Below, one piece after another: positions 1-4,825 of a stretch of DNA of 5,454 bases. Source of the DNA: an uncultured Muribaculaceae bacterium (lineage in GTDB: Bacteria; Bacteroidota; Bacteroidia; Bacteroidales; Muribaculaceae); NCBI GenBank assembly GCA_910577465.1, contig CAJTMM010000056.1:1-5454 (forward strand), written 5' to 3'. Every line of letters starts with the position of its first letter. Position 1 is the first letter of the stretch. The notes under the pieces are model-generated. The model was not told where the DNA came from. It ran no database searches and worked only from the letters and a program-made list of their open reading frames with translations. Both the position numbers and the translations under genes were made by a program.

Positions 1-45
1 ATGTGTGTTTTTCATAGTATTAGATTAAGATAAAGGTTTAAAGGG
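1..45 (+). other. 3' tail of an upstream transcript (non-coding, possible conserved element)
   Basis: AT-rich sequence with no convincing reading frame, running directly into the terminator hairpin at 46-75. It is therefore probably the 3' untranslated end of a gene, or of a small RNA, lying left of the window. The stretch around 8-33 (TTTTTCATAGTATTAGATT and what follows) resembles a recurrent intergenic sequence I recall from Bacteroides genomes that also precedes a short hairpin. That is recollection, not a search result. Orientation is inferred from the terminator. Confidence 0.35.
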
Positions 46-75
46 AAAGAGATGTTGTGAAACATCTCTTTTTTT
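46..75 (+). terminator. Rho-independent terminator of the upstream transcript
   Basis: AAAGAGATGTT (46-56) and AACATCTCTTT (61-71) are perfect 11-bp inverted arms around a GTGA loop (57-60), which as RNA is a GNRA-class tetraloop. The right arm runs into seven consecutive T (69-75). This is a classic intrinsic terminator on the plus strand. It separates whatever lies upstream from the yciO-like gene. It also shows that the in-frame GTG at 57, inside the hairpin loop, is not a credible start for the next gene. Confidence 0.88.
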
Positions 76-95
76 ATTTCCGTTTTTTGCCGTTT

Positions 96-111
96 TTTGC
101 CTTTAGGCAAA
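96..111. promoter_or_regulatory. Dyad upstream of the yciO-like promoter (possible operator)
   Basis: TTTGCC (96-101) and GGCAAA (106-111) form a perfect inverted repeat around TTTA; the pairing extends to 7 bp if the loop is only TT. The dyad lies just upstream of the -7 box at 132-139, roughly where the -33 element should be, and that promoter has no TTTG at the usual spacing. A regulator-binding site is possible. It is not followed by a T-run on either strand, so it is not a terminator. The preceding sequence 81-100 is the decamer CGTTTTTTGC repeated twice in tandem. Confidence 0.3.
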
Positions 112-131
112 CCGAATATCGACTTTTTGCG

Positions 132-139
132 TATTTTTG
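132..139 (+). promoter_or_regulatory. Bacteroidetes -7 promoter box for the yciO-like operon
   Basis: TATTTTTG matches the Bacteroidetes primary sigma -7 consensus TAnnTTTG exactly and lies between the upstream terminator and the ATG at 165. The expected transcription start near 146 would give a leader of only about 20 nt. No TTTG -33 element is seen 19-21 bp upstream, so recognition may be weak or activator-assisted. The short leader contains a small hairpin, AGCC-CCC-GGCT (153-163), ending one base before the start codon. Confidence 0.55.
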
Positions 140-164
140 TAAAATAACCTTCAGCCCCCGGCTC

Positions 165-782
165 ATGAAAACGCTACGCATATACCCCTCATCCATCAAC
201 GACCGCTTCATCGAGGAAGCCTGCGATGCCCTACGTTCAGGACAAGCCATCATATATCCCACCGACACCCTTTACGCCATCGGGTGCGACGCCCTCAACC
301 AGGGTGCCATCGAGAAACTATGCAAGTTCAAGGGGCTGAACACGCAAAAAAACACCTTGTCTATTATATGTGCCGACATATCGCAGGCAAGCGATTACGC
401 TCGTATCGACAACCGCACATTCAAGCTCCTGCGCCAACACTGCCCCGGACCGTTCACATTCCTCCTGCCGGCATCCACCACACTGCCCAAGGCGTTCAAG
501 GGCAGGCACACCGTGGGACTCAGGATTCCCGACAATCCCATAGCAACGACATTGGCAGAACGGCTCGGACACCCGCTGCTCACCACATCGCTACCCTCCG
601 ACGGGCTCGACCACGATGAGATTACAGCCCCCGACGAGATAATGCTACGGTATGATAGCTCACAGATTCCATTGATGATCGACGGCGGACGCGGGGAATC
701 CACCCCATCCACCATCGTCGACCTCACCGACAGCTCCGCCCCTGAAATAATACGTCAGGGTCTCGGAATATTCAACGACTAA
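165..782 (+). CDS. YciO-type Sua5/YciO/YrdC family protein (commonly annotated L-threonylcarbamoyladenylate synthase)
   Basis: 205 residues, the normal length for one YrdC/Sua5 domain. The ATG at 165 is preferred because the longer in-frame GTG at 57 lies inside the terminator loop, upstream of the promoter, and would add 36 hydrophobic, non-family residues. YrdC/TsaC/Sua5 enzymes condense threonine, bicarbonate and ATP into threonylcarbamoyl-AMP for the tRNA t6A37 modification. The fold signature is clear: SGQAIIYPTDTLYAIGCDA at residues 25-43, CPGPFTFLLPA at 93-103, and VGLRIPDNPIA at 117-127. Details match E. coli YciO better than TsaC: the TsaC KxR motif is K54-F-K56, the STSAN motif reads TTSLP (140-144), and the end resembles YciO (TIVDLTD, IIRQGLG). 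YciO is a paralogue whose cellular role is less certain than that of TsaC, so t6A synthesis is plausible but not proven. It is first in the operon, 17 bp before the ATPase gene. Confidence 0.88.
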   Translation: MKTLRIYPSSINDRFIEEACDALRSGQAIIYPTDTLYAIGCDALNQGAIEKLCKFKGLNTQKNTLSIICADISQASDYARIDNRTFKLLRQHCPGPFTFLLPASTTLPKAFKGRHTVGLRIPDNPIATTLAERLGHPLLTTSLPSDGLDHDEITAPDEIMLRYDSSQIPLMIDGGRGESTPSTIVDLTDSSAPEIIRQGLGIFND

Positions 783-799
783 ACACCCTCTCACCTCTT

Positions 800-2383
800 A
801 TGAAACAGAAATCCATATCGCTGCCGGCACACTCCCACGGCACTCCCATGCAGCTCGACGACAACGCCCGGCAGATACTTATAGTCGGGGCCAACGGCGC
901 CGGAAAGACACGCTTTGCCATAGAGATGGCTCGGCAGGCAGGTGACAAAGCCTTCTGCCTGTCAGCTCTTCACGCCCTGTTCGACCGCGACAACACCGGC
1001 TATGAGTTTCCATCTATCGACACCATCTACCGTCGGGCTGTAGAGGACGGCGGCATTCCGTACGACGGCGGCAACCGCTCCACGCAGCTGGAGAAACTCA
1101 TAGCGCTGCTCATGCGCGACGAGATGACCAATCTGCTCAACTACAAACTGCGTCTCACATCCGACCCTCACGCCAAACTCCACTCCACGCCGCTGGACAC
1201 AGTGATCGGTTTGTGGCAGGAGATTTTCCCCGACAACAAGGTACTGGTGGAAAACGGACGTCTGCAGTTCTCCCGCAAATTCGACGAGTCACGCAGCTAC
1301 TCGGCGCTGAAGCTATCCACCGGCGAAAGGAGCGTGATATATTACATCGGAGCCATCAACTACGCGCCTAAAAACGCGCTCGTATTCATTGACAGCCCCG
1401 AGATATTCCTGCATCCCACCATGATGCAGTTGTTGTGGAACCGCATCGAACAGCTGCGCCCCGACTGCACATTCGTCTACACCACACACGACCTCGACTT
1501 TGCATCGTCGCGCTCCGACGCCTCCGTGATATGGGTGCGCAATTTCGATGCCGAGAAGAAATCCTGGGACTACGAGATACTGCCCCCGCACACGGCTATC
1601 AACGACGAGATATACATGTCCATAATCGGTGCGCGCAAACCGGTATTGTTCATCGAGGGCGACGGTCGCCACTCCATCGACTCCAAGCTCTATCCGCTTA
1701 TATTCAAGGACTACACCGTACAGCCGCTGGGCAGCTGCAACAAAGTGATTGAATCCACACGCACATTCAACGATCTCAACGCCTTCCACCACCTGGACTC
1801 CTACGGCATTGTCGACCGCGACCGCCGCGACGAGAAGGAGGTGAACTATCTGCGCGGAAAGAAAGTGATGGTACCCGATGTGGCGGAGGTGGAAAACATA
1901 CTGATGCTTGAAGAGGTAATACGCACCGTGGCACAAAGGCACGGACGCAACGACCGGCGGGTATTCGAACGTGTCAAACACGCCATTATGACCCAGTTCA
2001 GCCACGACCTCAAGCAGCAGGCGCTCCTCCACACACGCCATCGCGTGAAACGCACCATGGAGTACCGCATCGACGGACGGTTTGCCAACATCAACATGCT
2101 CGAAGAGCACATGCAGGCGCTCATTCACGAAATCAATGCGCGCGGTCTGTATGAATCGTTCTGCAAGGAATTCCGGCGATACGTGGAGTCCGACGACTAC
2201 CGCAGCGTATTGCGTGTCTACAATCAGAAGTCCATGATTCCCGGAAGCAACGTTGCCGGACTGTGCGGTCTGCGTACCAAGGAGGAATATCTCGATGCCA
2301 TCCTCACCATACTGCGCGAGGACAGCCCCGAGTCCGAGCGCATACGCACCGCCGTAAGGTCCTGTTTCAACCTCAATTCCTAA
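800..2383 (+). CDS. AAA/ABC-type ATPase with C-terminal DUF4435 (TOPRIM-like) region
   Basis: 527 residues. The N-terminal part is an ABC/AAA_21-type ATPase: Walker A GANGAGKT at 30-37, ABC signature LSTGE at 172-176, Walker B ALVFIDSPE at 193-201 followed by IFLHP, and the switch histidine in TTHD (H230). The second half matches DUF4435 and has the order of acidic motifs seen in OLD-family TOPRIM domains: FIEGDG (E286), then IVDRDRR (D339, D341), then EVENILML (E363, E365). OLD proteins couple an ABC ATPase to a TOPRIM nuclease, so nucleic-acid cleavage or processing is a reasonable inference but unproven here. The residue after the Walker B aspartate, normally the catalytic glutamate, is S199; E201 may compensate. 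No signal peptide or membrane segment is seen, so it is probably cytoplasmic. It lies 17 bp after the yciO-like gene and 18 bp before menA, suggesting co-transcription. No companion defence gene is present. The biological role is unknown. Confidence 0.85.
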   Translation: MKQKSISLPAHSHGTPMQLDDNARQILIVGANGAGKTRFAIEMARQAGDKAFCLSALHALFDRDNTGYEFPSIDTIYRRAVEDGGIPYDGGNRSTQLEKLIALLMRDEMTNLLNYKLRLTSDPHAKLHSTPLDTVIGLWQEIFPDNKVLVENGRLQFSRKFDESRSYSALKLSTGERSVIYYIGAINYAPKNALVFIDSPEIFLHPTMMQLLWNRIEQLRPDCTFVYTTHDLDFASSRSDASVIWVRNFDAEKKSWDYEILPPHTAINDEIYMSIIGARKPVLFIEGDGRHSIDSKLYPLIFKDYTVQPLGSCNKVIESTRTFNDLNAFHHLDSYGIVDRDRRDEKEVNYLRGKKVMVPDVAEVENILMLEEVIRTVAQRHGRNDRRVFERVKHAIMTQFSHDLKQQALLHTRHRVKRTMEYRIDGRFANINMLEEHMQALIHEINARGLYESFCKEFRRYVESDDYRSVLRVYNQKSMIPGSNVAGLCGLRTKEEYLDAILTILREDSPESERIRTAVRSCFNLNS

Positions 2384-2401
2384 TCATCAAACCCACCACC
2401 C

Positions 2402-3265
2402 ATGTCACTGTCCTGCTGGATTGAAGCCACCCGATTACGTACACTACCCGTATCCATAGCCGGTGTTATTCTTGCCATAGGCTACGCACGTCTGCACCAC
2501 TCATTCGCACCGGCGCCCGCACTGCTTTGCCTTACATTTGCCATACTGGCACAGATTGCCTCCAACTTCGCCAACGAGTACTACGACTTCCGCGCCGGTC
2601 TCGACCGACCGGGACGTGAAGGTCCGCGACGTGGCGTGACCGAAGGCGATATCACACCCCGCGCCATGCTCATGGCGACATACCTGACACTCGCTGCCGC
2701 ATGTGCCGTAGGATGCTCACTCATATACTTCGGCGGTTGGTGGCTGCTGCCGGTGGGCATAGCCATAGCGCTCGGGGTAATTGCGTACAGCGCCGGTCCA
2801 TACCCGTTGTCACATCACGGTCTGGGCGAGGTGGCGGTTCTCCTTTTTTTCGGTATCATTCCGGTCAATCTCACTTATTACCTGCAATGCGGACTATGGG
2901 ACACCTCCGTCCTGTTAGGCTCGATTAGCGCAGGATTGATGGGTGCCAACGTTCTTATCATAAACAACTATCGCGATGCCGACGCCGATGCCGATGTTGG
3001 CAAGCACACACTCGCCGTGATTCTCGGACGACCCGCCGTGCGCACCCTATACATCGTCAACGGTCTCGTCGCGGTCATTTTGATGTGGAATTGCTGGACA
3101 TCCATGGGACCATACGCCTGGATAGCACCTGCCGCATACACAGCCGTACTGCTGCTTATATGGCTGTTGATGGGCAGGCTCAAAGGACACAGGCTCACAC
3201 CTCTGCTCGGTGCCACGGCAACTGCCATGCTTGCCTATGCCACAGCCTTTTTGATACTGGCTTAG
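2402..3265 (+). CDS. menA: 1,4-dihydroxy-2-naphthoate polyprenyltransferase (MenA)
   Basis: 287-residue integral membrane protein of the UbiA superfamily, of normal MenA length. MenA attaches the polyprenyl chain to 1,4-dihydroxy-2-naphthoate, with loss of the carboxyl group, giving demethylmenaquinone in the inner membrane. The start is typical (WIEATRLRTLPVS). The first Asp-rich motif is N55-FAN-EYYD62-FRAG-LD68, followed by GPRRGVTEGDI, the MenA form of this loop. YSAGPYPLSHHGLGE (129-143) is diagnostic for MenA over UbiA. The second Asp-rich motif is NNYRD192-ADAD196-ADVGK201-HTLAV. These aspartates bind Mg2+-diphosphate. About eight or nine hydrophobic segments are visible. The second motif contains DADADAD, coded by near-repeats of GATGCC. 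It starts 18 bp after the ATPase gene; the spacer is C-rich and has no Shine-Dalgarno sequence. No other men genes are in the window. Confidence 0.93.
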   Translation: MSLSCWIEATRLRTLPVSIAGVILAIGYARLHHSFAPAPALLCLTFAILAQIASNFANEYYDFRAGLDRPGREGPRRGVTEGDITPRAMLMATYLTLAAACAVGCSLIYFGGWWLLPVGIAIALGVIAYSAGPYPLSHHGLGEVAVLLFFGIIPVNLTYYLQCGLWDTSVLLGSISAGLMGANVLIINNYRDADADADVGKHTLAVILGRPAVRTLYIVNGLVAVILMWNCWTSMGPYAWIAPAAYTAVLLLIWLLMGRLKGHRLTPLLGATATAMLAYATAFLILA

Positions 3266-3332
3266 AGTCAGAACATTTACCATTCATAGCGCGTTGTTAC
3301 TACAAACGTTAGTCAACAAAATTATCAATGCT

Positions 3333-3917
3333 ATGAATCGAAGAAACTCTTATTGGCTCACCATTATAGTGACTGCAGTAGTCGGCATACTGTTTATATT
3401 ATGGCATGGCAGAATCGAGCTGCTGTCATGGATTGTAGTAGCCATGGGCATACTGCTTGCCATACCCGCCGTGTACAACCTCATATTCGCCATGGTCACC
3501 ACGGCACGGCAATCCGACAAACCCTCCGGGCGCACCACCAACCTCTCGTCCGTGGTAGCATCCGTCTGCACACTCGCCCTCGGCGTATGGATGATGATTA
3601 ACCCCGCCTTCTTTGTTGGATTGATGGCATACCTGTTTGCCGCCCTTCTTGTGGCATACGGTGTATATCAGATACTCGTCACGGCATATTTCAGCCGCCC
3701 CTACTCCATGCCATGGTTCTTCTACATAGTGCCGGTGCTGCTGGTTGCCGCAGGTGTGGTGATACTGTGCACATCGGTACGCACCATGAACTCGGTGGTC
3801 GTACTTGTGACAGGTATACTGCTTGTGGCGTCGGCAATCAACTGGGCTATGCAGCGCATGACACTATATCCCATCAGAAAGAACGCTGAAATCGGCGCGA
3901 CAGATAATCGCAGATAA
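3333..3917 (+). CDS. DUF308 (HdeD-like) six-helix membrane protein
   Basis: 194 residues from the ATG at 3333. A longer in-frame TTG at 3294 would add 13 residues (MLLQTLVNKIINA) and is less likely. Six hydrophobic segments are visible at roughly 8-24, 29-54, 71-89, 93-118, 127-147 and 152-172, arranged as three helix pairs. That is the DUF308/HdeD pattern, with small-residue-rich helices such as VGLMAYLFAALLVAYGVYQI (95-114). There is a charged N-terminus (MNRR) and a cytoplasmic-looking basic tail (PIRKNAEIGATDNRR). HdeD of E. coli is linked to acid resistance at high cell density; for Bacteroidetes members no function is established, so none is assigned. It lies 67 bp after menA with no clear promoter between, so it may be the last gene of the operon. 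Its last 14 codons and stop overlap the 3' end of the convergent kinase gene (3874-3917). Confidence 0.8.
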   Translation: MNRRNSYWLTIIVTAVVGILFILWHGRIELLSWIVVAMGILLAIPAVYNLIFAMVTTARQSDKPSGRTTNLSSVVASVCTLALGVWMMINPAFFVGLMAYLFAALLVAYGVYQILVTAYFSRPYSMPWFFYIVPVLLVAAGVVILCTSVRTMNSVVVLVTGILLVASAINWAMQRMTLYPIRKNAEIGATDNRR

Positions 3918-4515
3918 CCTCCACGATATCATCCATTGACATAAGTGAGGTGTCGAACGTCAGATCATACGACGATGCGGCACCCCACGTCTTGTCTGTA
4001 TAGAAATTATAGTAATTGGCGCGGAGCTTATTTATGCGCTGCGCCTTCGACTTTGCCTTCTCAGCCGTGAGCGAACCGTCATCCCTACGCATTATGCGCT
4101 CCACACACTTATCAATCGGGGCGTGGACAAAGATATTCACCGCACGCGGATGGTCGCGCAACACATAGTCCGAGCTGCGGCCCACTATCACACACGAATC
4201 CTCCTCGGCAAGCGAATGTATGAAATCGCTCTGCGCACGGTACAGGCTGTCGTCACTTATCGACGTGCTGCCGGCATAGCAGTTGAGCGGATTGAAGCCG
4301 AAGGCAAATGAAAATATACCGTTGAGAAACGTCGGAAACCGCTCATCATTCTTCTCAAAAAACTCGGGGCTTACACCCGCACGCTTGGCGGCCTCACTCA
4401 GCAGCTCCTTGTCATAATATTTTATTCCGAGACGGTCGGCAAGCTTGCGGCCAAGTTCACGGCCACCGCTACCGAACTGGCGACCCACAGTTATCACGAT
4501 ATTATCTTTTGCCAT
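3874..4515 (-). CDS. Cytidylate kinase-like family protein (Cytidylate_kin2)
   Basis: 213 residues, starting at the ATG at 4515 (MAKDNIVITVGRQFGSGGRE). The P-loop is G11-RQFGSGGRE20, the lysine-less form typical of the Cytidylate_kin2 family rather than the GSGKST of true Cmk. Other family landmarks: KYYDKELL (32-39), VIVGRSSDYVLRDHP (109-123), HAPIDKCVERIMRRDD (131-146, a likely lid region), KLRANYYNFYTDKTWG (163-178) and SSYDLTFDTS (181-190). The family is presumed to phosphorylate a nucleotide or small metabolite, but the substrate is not established. A separate cmk gene would be expected elsewhere in the genome. It is transcribed alone, towards the menA/DUF308 unit. Its start lies about 27 bp downstream of a perfect -7 box (4549-4542) within a tandem promoter-bearing repeat. 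The 3' end overlaps DUF308 and no terminator separates the two. Confidence 0.88.
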   Translation of the reverse strand: MAKDNIVITVGRQFGSGGRELGRKLADRLGIKYYDKELLSEAAKRAGVSPEFFEKNDERFPTFLNGIFSFAFGFNPLNCYAGSTSISDDSLYRAQSDFIHSLAEEDSCVIVGRSSDYVLRDHPRAVNIFVHAPIDKCVERIMRRDDGSLTAEKAKSKAQRINKLRANYYNFYTDKTWGAASSYDLTFDTSLMSMDDIVEVICDYLSRRFQRSF

Positions 4516-4541
4516 GGTATGTACATTTACTTATATGAAGT

Positions 4542-4573
4542 CAAAAATACTAATAAGTGAGCGTAAAGCCAAA
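4542..4573 (-). promoter_or_regulatory. Proximal promoter of the Cytidylate_kin2 gene (repeat copy 1)
   Basis: Read on the minus strand, TTTG (4573-4570) is separated by 20 nt from TATTTTTG (4549-4542). This agrees with the Bacteroidetes primary promoter, TTTG about 19-21 nt before TAnnTTTG. The expected start near 4535 leaves a leader of about 20 nt before the ATG at 4515, and no Shine-Dalgarno sequence is seen. Confidence 0.68.
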
Positions 4574-4614
4574 TTTATTTGAGCTTTGCCGAACGTGAGT
4601 ATTTAAGACATAGT

Positions 4615-4646
4615 CAAAAATACGAATAAGTGAGCGTAAAGCCAAA
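4615..4646 (-). promoter_or_regulatory. Distal duplicate promoter of the Cytidylate_kin2 gene (repeat copy 2)
   Basis: The second repeat copy preserves both boxes on the minus strand: TTTG (4646-4643), a 20-nt spacer, TATTTTTG (4622-4615). Transcripts from here would start near 4608 and read through copy 1 and its hairpin before the kinase gene. A third TATTTTTG (4695-4688) sits in the partial copy, but no TTTG lies 20 nt upstream of it, so it is probably a remnant. Confidence 0.55.
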
Positions 4647-4734
4647 TTTATTTGGGCTTTGCCGAACGTGAGTATTTAAGACATAGTCAAAAATAGCCAT
4701 TATCCCACACAGTAGCAATATTTCAACCAAAAAT

Positions 4735-4765
4735 TTTTATTATCGCAGAATTACTATTACTTTTG
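4735..4765 (+). promoter_or_regulatory. Promoter of the TPR protein gene
   Basis: TACTTTTG (4758-4765) matches TAnnTTTG exactly. Nineteen nt upstream there is only a T-run (TTTT, 4735-4738) in place of TTTG, preceded by an A-tract. The predicted start near 4772 gives a leader of about 54 nt. The leader includes a 4-bp GCGC hairpin (4781-4792) and an A-rich stretch (4802-4819) before the ATG at 4826, as is common for Bacteroidetes translation starts. Confidence 0.55.
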
Positions 4766-4825
4766 CAATTCAGAAAAATTGCGCACATGCGCCTTTATCA
4801 CAGAAAGAAAAAACAAAACTATATC

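Larger units (their letters stand above)
4539..4695. repeat. 73-bp tandem direct repeat, 2.15 copies
   Basis: Copy 1 is 4539-4611, copy 2 is 4612-4684, and a partial third copy of 11 bp (AGTCAAAAATA) is 4685-4695. Copies 1 and 2 differ at only two of 73 positions: T4551 versus G4624, and A4582 versus G4655. Each unit has an imperfect dyad: outer arms AAATAC and GTATTT, inner arms AAAGCC-AAAT and ATTT-GGGCTTT with one bulged G in copy 2. Copy 1 has GAGCTTT instead, losing one pair. The near-identity points to recent duplication or ongoing homogenisation. The dyad resembles REP-type elements, but no transposase is nearby. Confidence 0.93.
4516..4825. other. Divergent intergenic region with tandem repeat and opposing promoters
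   Basis: 310 bp between the minus-strand kinase gene and the plus-strand TPR gene, AT-rich compared with its flanks. From left to right it holds the short kinase leader (4516-4535), a 73-bp tandem repeat (4539-4695) carrying kinase-directed promoters, an A/T-rich spacer, a plus-strand -7 box (4758-4765), and the TPR leader with two small overlapping hairpins: GCAATT/AATTGC (4765-4770, 4777-4782) and GCGC-ACAT-GCGC (4781-4792). No credible small ORF or tRNA was seen. Confidence 0.7.

Noticed and set aside
57..164. N-terminal extension of the yciO-like protein from the GTG at 57
   Set aside because: The GTG lies in the loop of a perfect terminator hairpin and upstream of the -7 box; the added 36 residues (MKHLFFYFRFLPFF...) are an unlikely hydrophobic run absent from the family.
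1313..2128. 271-codon open frame antisense to the ATPase gene
   Set aside because: It is the mirror of a strongly coding GC-rich gene with intact ATPase and TOPRIM-like motifs. Its translation has no recognisable domain and abundant V, H, C and Y runs expected from an antisense frame.
3290..3320. Imperfect dyad CGTTGT/ACAAACG between menA and DUF308
   Set aside because: The stem is short and bulged, has no T-run and no adjacent promoter box, and is within chance expectation.
3294..3332. TTG start adding 13 residues to the DUF308 protein
   Set aside because: ATG at 3333 gives MNRRNSYW, a normal charged N-terminus directly before the first helix; the TTG has no supporting signal.
4576..4611. 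Repeat hairpin as a terminator for the kinase or TPR units
   Set aside because: The stem is imperfect and is followed by GCCGAACG on the plus strand and by TACGCTC on the minus strand, not by a T-run. It also lies upstream of both divergent genes.
4539..4695. Tandem repeat as a CRISPR array
   Set aside because: Units abut with no variable spacers, the period is 73 bp, only two full copies exist, and no cas genes are present.
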